A stretch of DNA of 64,000 nt from Streptomyces sp. NBC_01210 (GTDB lineage Bacteria; Actinomycetota; Actinomycetes; Streptomycetales; Streptomycetaceae), in contig NZ_CP108549.1 of assembly GCF_036010325.1 (NCBI RefSeq), positions 4,588,001-4,652,000 of the forward strand, in the 5' to 3' direction. The notes beneath the pieces were generated by a model. It ran no database searches and was not told the DNA's origin. It worked only from the letters and a program-made list of their open reading frames with translations. Below, in pieces: positions 23,721-32,962 of this stretch (its first letter is position 1; each line of letters opens with the position of its first letter). The translations under genes were made by a program, and so were the position numbers.

Positions 23721-25205
23721 GTGGCCGAGGAGCTCACCCCGGCGGAATCCGATCTTGCTGCTGACGCAGCAGGCCCGGAAGAAGAAGAGCAGCCGATCAA
23801 GCAGCGCAAGAACGGCCTGTACCCGGGCGTCTCCGACGAGCTCGCGGAGAACATGACGACCGGCTGGGCCGATACCGAGCTGCGCGATCTGGAGCCCATC
23901 GCGCAGGCCTCGCACACGGCCGCCCGCCGTGCTGCGCTCTCGGCGCGCTTCCCCGGCGAGCGCCTGGTGATCCCCGCGGGCAATCTGAAGACCCGCTCCA
24001 ATGACACGGAGTACGCCTTCCGCGCCTCCACCGAGTACGCCTACCTCACCGGCGACCAGTCCGAGGACGGCGTCCTGGTACTCGAGCCGACCGCCGACGG
24101 GCACCGGGCGACCATCTGTCTGCTGCCCCGCTCCAACCGCGAGAACGGCGAGTTCTGGCTGTCCGGCCAGGGCGAGCTCTGGGTCGGCCGCCGCCACTCC
24201 CTCAGCGAGGCCGAGCAGCTGCTGGGCATCCCCGCCAAGGATGTGCGCGAGCTGCCCGAGCAGCTGCGCCAGGCGACCGGCGCGGTCCGCGCCGTACGCG
24301 GGCATGACGCCGGCATCGAGGCGGCGCTGACCGACAAGGTCACCGCGGAGCGCGACGAGGAGCTGCGCGTCTATCTCTCCGAGGCGCGTGCCGTGAAGGA
24401 CGAGTTCGAGATCGGCGAGCTGCAGAAGGCGTGCGACTCCACCGCGCGTGGATTCGAGGACGTCGTCAAGGTCCTGGACAAGGCCGAGGCGACCAGCGAG
24501 CGCTACATCGAGGGCACCTTCTTCCTGCGCGCCCGCGTCGAGGGCAACGACATCGGTTACGGGTCGATCTGCGCGGCGGGCCCGCACGCCACCACCCTGC
24601 ACTGGGTGCGCAACGACGGCCCGGTCCGCTCCGGCGAGCTGCTGCTGCTGGACGCCGGCGTGGAGACCCACACCCTCTACACCGCCGACATCACGCGCAC
24701 CCTGCCCATCAACGGCCGCTTCAACGAGCTGCAGCGCAAGATCTACGACGCGGTGTACGAGTCTCAGGAAGCGGGCATCGCGGCGGTGAAGCCGGGCGCC
24801 AAGTACCGCGACTTCCACGACGCCTCACAGCGCGTGCTCGCTGAGAAGCTCGTCGAGTGGGGTCTGGTCGAGGGCCCGGTGGAGCGTGTCCTCGAACTGG
24901 GTCTGCAGCGCCGCTGGACGCTGCACGGCACCGGCCACATGCTCGGCATGGACGTCCACGACTGCGCCGCCGCGCGCACCGAGGCGTACGTCGACGGGAC
25001 GCTGGAGCCCGGCATGTGCCTCACGGTGGAGCCAGGTCTCTACTTCCAGGCGGACGATCTGACGGTGCCGGAGGAGTACCGCGGCATCGGCGTCCGGATC
25101 GAGGACGACATCCTGGTCACCGAGGACGGCAACCGGAACCTGTCGGCGGCGCTGCCGCGGCAGGCGGACGAGGTCGAGGCCTGGATGGCCTCGCTCAAGG
25201 GCTGA
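23721..25205 (+). CDS. Xaa-Pro aminopeptidase (M24B)
   Basis: A 494-aa aminopeptidase P. An N-terminal creatinase-like domain is followed by the pita-bread catalytic domain with the five metal ligands in order: Asp in LLLLDAG, Asp in TADITR, His in HGTGHMLG, Glu in LTVEPGLY and Glu in GVRIEDD. It removes N-terminal residues before proline, in the cytoplasm. GTG 23721 follows GAGGAGG. Confidence 0.93.
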   Translation: MAEELTPAESDLAADAAGPEEEEQPIKQRKNGLYPGVSDELAENMTTGWADTELRDLEPIAQASHTAARRAALSARFPGERLVIPAGNLKTRSNDTEYAFRASTEYAYLTGDQSEDGVLVLEPTADGHRATICLLPRSNRENGEFWLSGQGELWVGRRHSLSEAEQLLGIPAKDVRELPEQLRQATGAVRAVRGHDAGIEAALTDKVTAERDEELRVYLSEARAVKDEFEIGELQKACDSTARGFEDVVKVLDKAEATSERYIEGTFFLRARVEGNDIGYGSICAAGPHATTLHWVRNDGPVRSGELLLLDAGVETHTLYTADITRTLPINGRFNELQRKIYDAVYESQEAGIAAVKPGAKYRDFHDASQRVLAEKLVEWGLVEGPVERVLELGLQRRWTLHGTGHMLGMDVHDCAAARTEAYVDGTLEPGMCLTVEPGLYFQADDLTVPEEYRGIGVRIEDDILVTEDGNRNLSAALPRQADEVEAWMASLKG

Positions 25206-25237
25206 CCGGACGACGGATACGGCGGAGGGCGCGCGGC

Positions 25238-25699
25238 TCAGGACACCTTGAGCAGCGCGTCCTCCCGCCACTTCAGGATCTTGTCGAAGCTGACCACCGC
25301 GCCCCGGCCCGGCCGGTTGCGAAAGTGGACATGGTCGGCGAGCTGCTCGATCAGACAGAGCCCGCGGCCGCTCTCCGCGGTCGGCGAGGCCGGCGTCATG
25401 GCGTACGCGCACTGCCCGCCGTGCCGCATCGGAAAGCCCGGACCCGAATCGGCCACTTCGATACGGCATGTCTCGCCGTCCAGATATGCGGTCACCCGGT
25501 ACGCCGACGAGGCTTCGCCGGACCCCCGGTCACCGCCGTGCTCGACGGCATTCGCGCAGGCTTCGCTCAGCGCGACCGAGAGATCGTACGAAATATCAGG
25601 ATCAACCCCCGCGGTCTCCATCGTGCCGAGCAGCAGCCGACGGGCGAGCGGAACGCTCGCAGCTTCGCGCCTCAAGTGGAGAGACCACCAGATGCTCAT
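25238..25699 (-). CDS. HATPase-domain regulator (anti-sigma-like)
   Basis: A 153-aa GHKL ATPase-fold protein: N box ALSEACANAVEHGG (about residues 44-57), G1 DSGPGFP (about 85-91) and G2 SGRGLCLIEQLAD (about 111-123). ATG 25699 has CAGGAGG seven bases upstream. It ends head-to-head with the peptidase gene. Together with the PP2C gene 1.6 kb away it could form a partner-switching set, but that is inference. Confidence 0.85.
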   Translation of the reverse strand: MSIWWSLHLRREAASVPLARRLLLGTMETAGVDPDISYDLSVALSEACANAVEHGGDRGSGEASSAYRVTAYLDGETCRIEVADSGPGFPMRHGGQCAYAMTPASPTAESGRGLCLIEQLADHVHFRNRPGRGAVVSFDKILKWREDALLKVS

Positions 25700-25891
25700 G
25701 CTCCAGCCTCCTGGCTGCGCCTCGACATACCGATACGTATTGCCGCAAGACGCGGTCCGTAAGCACACAGTTGACGTGATTCCGCTCATTCGGCGGATGC
25801 GCCCCCCGAGCGCGCCGGTGTATGTCGGAAAAGGGGATCTTCCGGACCTGCCGTATGGGCCGTCCCACCGCAGTGCGATGATGGCCCGGCC

Positions 25892-26680
25892 ATGTCGTCC
25901 ATCCCCGTTGCACGCGCCGGAGCCGGTCTACGGCTGCTGAGGGCCGCGGTGTTCACCGCGGTCTGTGTTGTGCTGTCCGCGACGGGACATGCGCTGGCCG
26001 CCTGTGCGGCCGTCCCCTGGTGGACGCTGGCGTTCGGTTTCCTCGCGGTGTTCGCGCTGGTCGCGCCGTTCGCCGGACGGGCGCGCTCACTGCCGTCCAT
26101 CGCCGTCGCGCTGACCGTCGGACAGCTCGCTCTGCACACTCTGCTCGGCCTCGGGCAGCAGCATCAGCTGCGGCTGGCGCCGACGGCCGACGACGCGCTG
26201 ATCAGGATGGCCGCGAAGCTGGTGTGCGGCGCGGGCGCCTCGTCCCTGAGCCACACCGACGCGCAGCGGATCGTCACCAACGCGGGCATCGCTCCGGCGG
26301 GGCACAGCGCCCACGTTCATATGGCGCAGACCGCCGCCGCATCGCCCGAGCTGCTGCCGACCCTCCCCATGATCCTGGGGCATCTGCTGGCCGCGCTCGC
26401 CACCGGCTGGCTGCTGCGGCGCGGGGATCTGGCGCTGCTCCGGCTGATCAGGCTCTCTGCCGACTCGGCGCATGAGGTGGCTCAGGCGGCGTGGCTGCGT
26501 TCGCTGCGTGCCGCGCTCGTTCTCGTACGGGCGCTGCGTGCCGGTCTCCAGGGGGCGCCCACGGTCGATCCGCGCGCTCCCCGGCCGTCCTCCGGTCCGC
26601 CGCCGCCACCGGCCGGTGAGGCGCTCCAGCACACGGTGATCAGGCGCGGGCCTCCCGCCCGCCTCGCTCTCGCAGCCTGA
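25892..26680 (+). CDS. unknown integral membrane protein heading the copper operon
   Basis: A 262-aa protein with about five membrane segments (about residues 16-36, 43-61, 70-85, 155-172 and one weaker). A His-containing extracytoplasmic loop (GHSAHVHMAQ, about residues 136-145, before LPTLPMILGHLL) and two further His in LGQQHQLR offer metal ligands. The C-terminal 70 residues are basic and proline-rich. The gene is 93 bp before ycnI and in the same direction, so it probably belongs to the copper operon; no family is recognised. Confidence 0.6.
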   Translation: MSSIPVARAGAGLRLLRAAVFTAVCVVLSATGHALAACAAVPWWTLAFGFLAVFALVAPFAGRARSLPSIAVALTVGQLALHTLLGLGQQHQLRLAPTADDALIRMAAKLVCGAGASSLSHTDAQRIVTNAGIAPAGHSAHVHMAQTAAASPELLPTLPMILGHLLAALATGWLLRRGDLALLRLIRLSADSAHEVAQAAWLRSLRAALVLVRALRAGLQGAPTVDPRAPRPSSGPPPPPAGEALQHTVIRRGPPARLALAA

Positions 26681-26773
26681 CGCGGCCCACTCGACGGGAG
26701 TGGTGTCGCGGTGCCCGCGCACCCGTATGCGCCGGCACTCACTCGCCTCTCCTGATCCGGAGTGTCTTCTGCC

Positions 26774-27511
26774 ATGAACGTTTCCCGTATCGCGCTCGCG
26801 ACCGGCATCGCCGCCTCCTCCGTACTGCTGCTTTCCGGCACCGCCTTCGCGCACGTCAGCGTGCAGCCGCAGGGCGAGGCCGCCAAGGGCGGCTACGCGA
26901 CGGTCAACTTCAAGGTCCCCAACGAGCGCGACAACGCCTCGACAGTGAAGCTCGAGGTCAACCTCCCCACCGAGCACCCGCTGTCGTCCGTGATGCCGCA
27001 GCCTGTGCCCGGCTGGAAGGTCGAGGTCACCAAGTCCAAGCTGGCCAAGCCGCTCCAGGTGCACGGCAAGCAGATCACCGAGGCGGTCTCCAAGGTCACC
27101 TGGACGGCGGACGGCTCCAAGATCGGGCCCGGCCAGTTCCAGCAGTTCCCGCTCTCTCTCGGCAAGCTTCCCGAGGACGCCGACCAGTTGGTGTTCAAGG
27201 CCCTCCAGACGTACGACAACAAGGAAGTCGTGCGCTGGATCGAGGAGGCGAAGGAGGGCGCCGCGGAGCCCGAGTCGCCCGCGCCCGTCCTGAAGCTGTC
27301 CGCCGCCACCGGGGACGAGCACGGCGGCGGCGCGAAGGACGCGTCCGCGAAGGACGGCAAGAACGCCGGTCATGACGAGGACACGAAGTCCGAGGAGGCC
27401 TCGGACAGCAGCAGCGACACCACGGCCCGCATCCTGGGCATCGTCGGCATTCTCGTCGGTGTCGCGGGTGTTGCCTTCGGCGTCCTGGCCGGACGCCGCC
27501 GCACGTCCTGA
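26774..27511 (+). CDS. YcnI-like copper-binding protein
   Basis: A 245-aa exported protein. The signal peptide cleaves after AFA, leaving a mature N-terminal His (HVSVQP), and YcnI/DUF1775 beta-sandwich follows. A negatively charged stalk (about 185-215) leads to one C-terminal membrane segment (about 218-238) and RRR. YcnI proteins of Bacillus bind Cu(II) through the N-terminal histidine. ATG 26774 follows CGGAG by 11 bases. It stands first of five clustered copper genes. Confidence 0.88.
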   Translation: MNVSRIALATGIAASSVLLLSGTAFAHVSVQPQGEAAKGGYATVNFKVPNERDNASTVKLEVNLPTEHPLSSVMPQPVPGWKVEVTKSKLAKPLQVHGKQITEAVSKVTWTADGSKIGPGQFQQFPLSLGKLPEDADQLVFKALQTYDNKEVVRWIEEAKEGAAEPESPAPVLKLSAATGDEHGGGAKDASAKDGKNAGHDEDTKSEEASDSSSDTTARILGIVGILVGVAGVAFGVLAGRRRTS

Positions 27512-27555
27512 TGCGCCGCCCGACGCTTCGTACATCACATTTGGGATATTTCTCC

Positions 27556-28209
27556 ATGCGTAAGAAGACTGTGCTCGCGGCCACGCTCGTCGTGGCCGCC
27601 GGGCTCACGCTGTCCGCCTGCGGGGGCGGAGACGACTCGGCCAAGAGCCCCTTCGCCGATGTCTCCGCCAAGGCGAACCGGCCCGCGACCCTGCTCGACC
27701 AGCCCTACACCAAGCCGAACCTCGTCCTGACGGACACCCACGGCAAGAAGTACGACCTGCGCGAGCAGACCAAGGGCAAGCCGACGCTGATCTACTTCGG
27801 CTACACGCACTGCCCCGACGTCTGCCCGCTGACGATGAGCAATATCGCCATCGCCAGGAAGAAGCTCCCTAAGGCCGACCAGGACAAGCTCCAGGTCGTC
27901 TTTGTCACCACCGACCCGGAGCGGGACACCGCGGCCGAGCTCGCCAAGTGGCTGCCGAGCGCAGGCGATCCGTCCTTCACCGGTCTCACCGGCGACTTCC
28001 CGACCATCCAGGCGGGCGCGCGCCAGATCGGCATCGGTATCGACCCGCCGAAGAAGGAGAAGGACGGCACGGTCGTCTCCATGCACGGCGCGCAGGTCAT
28101 CGCGTTCTCCCCGAAGACCGACGCGGGCTACGTCCTGTACAGCCAGGACACCACGGCGGACGACTACGCCAAGGACCTGCCGAAGATCATCCGTGGAGAG
28201 AACCCGTGA
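27556..28209 (+). CDS. Sco1/SenC copper chaperone (lipoprotein)
   Basis: A 217-aa lipoprotein: lipobox LSAC at about residues 16-19. A thioredoxin-like fold carries the copper ligands CPDVC in YTHCPDVCPLT (about residues 86-96) and His in VSMHGAQV (about 177-184). Sco proteins deliver copper to the CuA site of cytochrome oxidase and, in Streptomyces lividans, to the radical copper oxidase GlxA. Its TGA overlaps the GTG of the PCuAC gene. Confidence 0.92.
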   Translation: MRKKTVLAATLVVAAGLTLSACGGGDDSAKSPFADVSAKANRPATLLDQPYTKPNLVLTDTHGKKYDLREQTKGKPTLIYFGYTHCPDVCPLTMSNIAIARKKLPKADQDKLQVVFVTTDPERDTAAELAKWLPSAGDPSFTGLTGDFPTIQAGARQIGIGIDPPKKEKDGTVVSMHGAQVIAFSPKTDAGYVLYSQDTTADDYAKDLPKIIRGENP

Positions 28210-28655
28210 GCCGCCGTTCGACTCTCGCCGGCGTCATAGCCCTGAGCGCGGGGCTGGCGCTGGCGGGCTGCTCGTCCGACGGCGCGCCCGAGTTGAAGGT
28301 CAATGGTGCCTTCATGCCACAGCCCGTCAGCGACGACATGGCAGCCGGGTTTCTGACGGTGCACAACAGCGGGGGCACGGCCGACAAGCTCACCTCCGTC
28401 ACCAGCGACCTCTCCGACGACATCACGATCCATGAGTCCAAGGACCAGAGGATGCAGGAGGTGAAAACCTTCGACGTACCGGCGGACGGCGAACTCAATC
28501 TCGAACGGGGTGGAAACCACATCATGTTCATGAAGCTCAAGCAGCAGCCGAAGCAGGGCGAGAAGGTCACCTTGGAGCTGCGCTTCGAGAAGTCCGGCCC
28601 GATCAAGGTCGAACTTCCCGTGAAGGAACCCACCTACAGCCCGAAGAAGCACTGA
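28206..28655 (+). CDS. PCuAC/DUF461 copper chaperone (ECuC-type lipoprotein)
   Basis: A 149-aa lipoprotein: lipobox LAGC at about residues 19-22, then a cupredoxin-like domain with Met/His ligands (AFMPQPVSDDM, TIHESKD, GNHIMFMKL). This is the HxM pattern of PCuAC, which passes Cu(I) to Sco. GTG 28206 overlaps the sco stop (GTGA). Confidence 0.9.
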   Translation: MSRRSTLAGVIALSAGLALAGCSSDGAPELKVNGAFMPQPVSDDMAAGFLTVHNSGGTADKLTSVTSDLSDDITIHESKDQRMQEVKTFDVPADGELNLERGGNHIMFMKLKQQPKQGEKVTLELRFEKSGPIKVELPVKEPTYSPKKH

Positions 28656-28677
28656 GCACCGAGGGACTGATCACGCC

Positions 28678-30675
28678 ATGACAGCCACCGCCCCGCGCTT
28701 CGGCCCTTCACCGGTCCGGCTGCTGCTCGCCGCGACCGTGCTCCTCGGCACGCTCATCGGCGCACTCCTGGCCGGCGCGAACCCCGCGTCGGCCCACGCC
28801 GCACTGACCGGGAGCAACCCGAAGGACGGGGCGGTGGTCGCCACCGCCCCGGGCAACGTCACGCTCACCTTCTCCGAGCAGGTCGCCATGGGCGACGACT
28901 CGATCCGGGTCCTCGAACCAAGCGGCAAACGCGCGGACAAGGCCAAGGTCCGCGACCTCGGCACCGGCGGCAAGGTCATGTACGGCGTCGATCTGCTGCC
29001 CGGACTGCCCAACGGCACGTACACCGTGGCCTGGAAAGCCGTCTCCGCCGACAGCCATCCGGTCTCCGGAGCCTTCACCTTCTCCATCGGAGCGCCCTCC
29101 AAGACCACCGCCGCCGTGCCCGACCAGAAGGCCGGCGGAGGTGTGGTCGGAATCCTCTACGACATCGCGCGCTACGCCTCGTACGCCGGTTTCGTACTGC
29201 TCACCGGCGGCGCGGCCTTCGTCCTCCTCTGCTGGCGGCGCGGCGCTTCCGTAAGGCCGCTGCAGCGCCTGGTCGTCCAGGGATGGGTGACGCTCACCGC
29301 GGCCACCCTTGCGCTGCTCCTGCTGCGCAACCCCTACACCGGCTCCGGAAAACTGGCGGACACCTTCGACCTCGGCGGGCTGCGGGACGTCCTTCAGACC
29401 AAGACCGGGGCCGCGCTCAGCTCCCGGCTGATGCTGCTCGGGGCCGCCGCACTGTTCATCGCCGTGCTCTTCGGCGCGTATGCGAAGCGGGAGGACGAGA
29501 CCGAAAAGAAGGATCTGACCTTCGGTCTTGCCATCGGCGGCACGGTCGTCGCGGCCGGGATCGCCGGGACCTGGGCGCTGTCGGAGCATGCATCGACCGG
29601 TATCCAGCCGGGGCTCGCGATGCCCGTGGACGTACTGCATCTGCTGGCCGTCGCGACCTGGCTCGGCGGGCTCGCGGCGCTGCTGACCGCGCTGTACCGG
29701 GCGCCGTCGATCGAGCGCGCGGCGGTGCGGAGCTTCTCGAAGGTCGCGTTCGGCAGCGTCATGGTGCTCGCCGCGACCGGGATCTACCAGTCCTGGCGGC
29801 AGGTCGGCTCGTGGTCGGCGCTGACCGGGACGACGTACGGACAGCTGCTGCTGGCCAAGGTGGCGCTGGTTGTTGTCATGGTCGCCGTGGCGTGGATCTC
29901 GCGGCGGTGGACGGCGCAGCTCAGTGAGACGCGGGCGGCCGAAGCCCGGACCGACGAGGCCGAGCGGGAGCCGGTGACCGTCCCCGAGAACGCGGACGTC
30001 GAGGAAGCGGAGGTCTCGCAGGTCTCGGAGCTCGCGCAGGTCTCGGAGGTCTCGCAGCTCTCGGAGCTCGCGCAGGTCTCGGAGGTCTCCGCCGCCCCGG
30101 AGCGGGCGGCTCAACTCGCCCGCCAGAAGGCCGCGGTGGCGACGGCGGAGAAGAAGCGGAACCGGGACGCCGATCCCGAGCGCTCCGGACTGCGCCGTTC
30201 CGTGCTGGCCGAGGCAGGCATCGCGGTGATCCTGCTGGCCGTGACGACCGTGCTGACGAGCACCGAACCCGGCCGTACGGAGGAAGAGGCGGCCAAGGCC
30301 GGAAGCACTCAGGCGGCCGCCACCGTGCCCCAGGGGCCGACCGAGATCAAGATGCCCTTCGACACCGGCGGCCGGAGCGGCAAGGGCACGGTACGGCTCA
30401 CCTTCGATCCGGCCACCTCGGGCGCCAACGAGATGCACGTCTGGGTCGAGCGGCCGGACGGAAAGCCGCTGGACGTGGCCGAGGTGAAGGTCGCCTTCAC
30501 GCTCAAGGCCAAGCAGATCGGTCCGCTGCCGATCACCCCCGACCGCATCACTGCCGGACACTGGAGCGCGGCCGCGGTCCAGATCCCGATGCCCGGCGAC
30601 TGGCAGGTCCAGGTGACCGTACGGTCCTCCGACATCGACCAGACGACCATCGACAAGAACATCAAGATCGGCTGA
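28678..30675 (+). CDS. CopC-CopD fusion copper transport protein
   Basis: A 665-aa fusion. The signal peptide ends in ASA, leaving His as first mature residue, then a CopC domain (about 40-140) with DSHPVSGAF copper ligands. A CopD membrane domain of about eight segments (about 155-415) has His in LSEHAS and DVLHLLA. A cytoplasmic linker of Glu/Val/Ser repeats (about 440-475) and a further membrane segment follow, and the C-terminus is a YtkA/FixH-like beta domain (about 550-665). It should take up or pass copper across the membrane. Starts 22 bp after the PCuAC gene. Confidence 0.9.
   Translation: MTATAPRFGPSPVRLLLAATVLLGTLIGALLAGANPASAHAALTGSNPKDGAVVATAPGNVTLTFSEQVAMGDDSIRVLEPSGKRADKAKVRDLGTGGKVMYGVDLLPGLPNGTYTVAWKAVSADSHPVSGAFTFSIGAPSKTTAAVPDQKAGGGVVGILYDIARYASYAGFVLLTGGAAFVLLCWRRGASVRPLQRLVVQGWVTLTAATLALLLLRNPYTGSGKLADTFDLGGLRDVLQTKTGAALSSRLMLLGAAALFIAVLFGAYAKREDETEKKDLTFGLAIGGTVVAAGIAGTWALSEHASTGIQPGLAMPVDVLHLLAVATWLGGLAALLTALYRAPSIERAAVRSFSKVAFGSVMVLAATGIYQSWRQVGSWSALTGTTYGQLLLAKVALVVVMVAVAWISRRWTAQLSETRAAEARTDEAEREPVTVPENADVEEAEVSQVSELAQVSEVSQLSELAQVSEVSAAPERAAQLARQKAAVATAEKKRNRDADPERSGLRRSVLAEAGIAVILLAVTTVLTSTEPGRTEEEAAKAGSTQAAATVPQGPTEIKMPFDTGGRSGKGTVRLTFDPATSGANEMHVWVERPDGKPLDVAEVKVAFTLKAKQIGPLPITPDRITAGHWSAAAVQIPMPGDWQVQVTVRSSDIDQTTIDKNIKIG
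30022..30093. repeat. 36-bp in-frame tandem repeat in the copCD linker
   Basis: Two near-identical 36-bp units (30022-30057, 30058-30093) encode VSELAQVSEVSQ and LSELAQVSEVSA, with further partial units before them. Part of a charged linker with a heptad-like pattern. Confidence 0.8.
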
Positions 30676-30682
30676 CATACCC

Positions 30683-31933
30683 GTGAGTGACCCTGTGCGC
30701 GACAACGACATCTCCAGGCGGCGGCTGCTCGGCACCGTGGGCGCCGGCGCCACCGGTCTTGCGCTGGGCGCTGCGGGCGGCGCCGCCGCGTACGCCGGCG
30801 CGGCAGGCGAAGCCCCGGCCGCGCTGAGCACCGTCGGCGCGACCGGCATCGCCTTCCACGGCGAGCACCAGGCGGGCATCACCACGCCCCTGCAGGCGTG
30901 CGGCCATCTGATCGCCTTCGACCTGGCGCCGGGCGCGGGCCGCAAGGAGGCGGCCGCGCTGATGCGCCGCTGGTCCGCGCTCGCGAGCCAACTGATGGCG
31001 GGCAGGGCGGCCGGCGACGGCGACACAGGCGTCGCGCTGGACGCCGGGCCCTCTTCGCTGACCGTCACATTCGGCTTCGGCCGCACCTTCTTCGACCGTA
31101 CGGCGCTGGTGGCACAGCGGCCGCCGGAGCTGGATCCGCTGCCCGCCTTCTCCTCCGACCAACTGGACGCCAAGCGGTCCAACGGCGATCTGTGGGTGCA
31201 GATCGGCGCGGACGACGCGCTGGTCGCCTTCCACGCACTGCGCGCGATCCAGAAGGCGGCCGGGGACGCGGCCCGGGTGCGCTGGCAGATGAACGGCTTC
31301 AACCGCTCGCCGGGCGCCACCGGAAAGCCGATGACCGCACGCAATCTGATGGGCCAGCTCGACGGAACGGCCAATCCGAAACCGTCCGAGGCCGACTTCG
31401 ACAAGCGGATCTTCGTTCCGTCCGAGACGTCGGGGACGAAGTACGACTGGCTGGCAGGAGGCTCGTACGCCGTTGTACGACGCATCCGGATGCTGCTCGA
31501 CGACTGGGAGCGGCTCTCGCTGAAGAAGCAGGAGCTGGTCATCGGCCGGCGCAAGTCCGACGGCGCCCCGCTGACCGGCGGAACCGAGACCACCGAGCTC
31601 GCGCTGGACAAGACGGGGCCCGACGGGAAGCTGGTCATTCCGGACAACGCCCACGCCCGGATCTCGGCTCCGGAGCAGAACGGCGGTGCGGCCATGCTGC
31701 GTCGGCCGTTCTCCTTCCACGACGGGATCGGCGCGGACGGAACGCCGGATGCGGGGCTGCTCTTCGTCTGCTGGCAGGCCGATCCGCTGCGCGGCTTCGT
31801 ACCGGTGCAGCGCAAGCTCGACCGGGGCGACGCGCTGTCGGCGTTCATCCGGCACGAGGCGAGCGGGCTGTTCGCGGCGCCTGGCGGGGCACGGACCGGC
31901 GAGTACGTGGGCCAGCGGCTTCTGGAGTCGTAA
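30683..31933 (+). CDS. dtpA: Tat-exported DyP-type heme peroxidase
   Basis: A 416-aa dye-decolorising peroxidase. The twin-arginine signal SRRRLLGTVGAGATG lies at about residues 11-25. Catalytic Asp in the GxxDG motif (MGQLDGTANP, about residues 228-237) and proximal heme His in RRPFSFHDG (about 338-346). It oxidises substrates with peroxide outside the membrane. In Streptomyces lividans the homologue DtpA lies in the same sco/ecuC/copCD cluster and is tied to GlxA maturation. Starts 8 bp after copCD. Confidence 0.9.
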   Translation: MSDPVRDNDISRRRLLGTVGAGATGLALGAAGGAAAYAGAAGEAPAALSTVGATGIAFHGEHQAGITTPLQACGHLIAFDLAPGAGRKEAAALMRRWSALASQLMAGRAAGDGDTGVALDAGPSSLTVTFGFGRTFFDRTALVAQRPPELDPLPAFSSDQLDAKRSNGDLWVQIGADDALVAFHALRAIQKAAGDAARVRWQMNGFNRSPGATGKPMTARNLMGQLDGTANPKPSEADFDKRIFVPSETSGTKYDWLAGGSYAVVRRIRMLLDDWERLSLKKQELVIGRRKSDGAPLTGGTETTELALDKTGPDGKLVIPDNAHARISAPEQNGGAAMLRRPFSFHDGIGADGTPDAGLLFVCWQADPLRGFVPVQRKLDRGDALSAFIRHEASGLFAAPGGARTGEYVGQRLLES

Positions 31934-31976
31934 GGATCGCGGGCCCTTCGGATCTCGGGCCCATTAGGGTGACGGT

Positions 31977-32912
31977 ATGTCGGCCACGCGCTTCACGTAT
32001 CTCGGTCCCGAGGGGACCTTCACCGAAGCCGCCCTGCGCACGCTTCCCGAAGCAGCCACCCGCGAGCTCGTCCCGATGCTGTCCGTGCCCGCGGCGCTGG
32101 ATGCCGTACGGAACGGCGATGCCGCGGCCGCCCTCGTACCGATCGAGAACTCCGTGGAGGGCGGCGTCACCGCGACCCTCGACGAGCTGGCCTCCGGACA
32201 GCCGCTGATGATCTACCGCGAGGTGCTGCTGCCGATCGCCTTCGCGCTGCTCGTGCGGCCGGGCACCAAGCTCTCCGAGGTGAAGACGGTGACCGGCCAT
32301 CCGGTCGCCCAGCCGCAGGTGCGCAACTGGCTGCGGGCGAATCTGCCGGACGCGCTCTGGGAGTCGGCCGCGTCGAACGCGGACGGGGCGCGGCTGGTGC
32401 AGGAGGGGCGGTACGACGCGGCCTTCGCGGGCGAGTTCGCGGCCGCGACGTACGGACTCGAGCCGCTGGTCAGCGAGATCCATGACGCGGAGAACGCGGA
32501 GACGCGTTTCGTGCTGGTGGGCCGGCCCGCCAGGCCCGCGGCGCCGACCGGCGCTGACAAGACCTCGGTGGTCATCTGGCTGGGCGACGACCACCCGGGT
32601 GCACTGCTGGAGCTGCTCCAGGAATTCGCGGTGCGCGGGGTCAACCTGATGCTGATCCAGTCCCGGCCGACCGGAGCGGGCATCGGGAACTACTGCTTTG
32701 CCGTGGACGCCGAGGGCCATCTCTCGGACCGGCGGGTGGGCGAGGCGCTGATGGGGCTGAAGCGGATCTGCCCGAAGGTGCGGTTCCTCGGTTCGTATCC
32801 GCGGGCGGGTGTGGCGGTGGAGGACGTACGGGCGCTGCGCGCGGGGACCTCGGACGCCGAGTTCACGGCCGCGTCGGACTGGCTGGCGCGCTGCCAGGAC
32901 GGCCGGGCCTGA
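31977..32912 (+). CDS. pheA: prephenate dehydratase
   Basis: A 311-aa enzyme converting prephenate to phenylpyruvate in phenylalanine synthesis. The catalytic part shows YLGPEGTFTEAA (about 8-19), PIENSVEGGV (about 57-66) and ETRFVLVG (about 180-187); the C-terminal ACT domain (about 200-280) with QSRPTGAGIGNYCF is the phenylalanine feedback site. GGTG start region lacks a strong ribosome binding site. It follows dtpA by 43 bp. Confidence 0.95.
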   Translation: MSATRFTYLGPEGTFTEAALRTLPEAATRELVPMLSVPAALDAVRNGDAAAALVPIENSVEGGVTATLDELASGQPLMIYREVLLPIAFALLVRPGTKLSEVKTVTGHPVAQPQVRNWLRANLPDALWESAASNADGARLVQEGRYDAAFAGEFAAATYGLEPLVSEIHDAENAETRFVLVGRPARPAAPTGADKTSVVIWLGDDHPGALLELLQEFAVRGVNLMLIQSRPTGAGIGNYCFAVDAEGHLSDRRVGEALMGLKRICPKVRFLGSYPRAGVAVEDVRALRAGTSDAEFTAASDWLARCQDGRA

Positions 32913-32962
32913 GCGGTCGGTGCTGAGGCATCAGAGCAGCCGGTCCTACCTGCACATTTTCG

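Noticed and set aside
28708..31848. Very long open frame on the opposite strand (over 1000 codons)
   Set aside because: It lies opposite the copper genes and dtpA, has no ribosome binding site and no family resemblance; high GC makes such antisense frames common.
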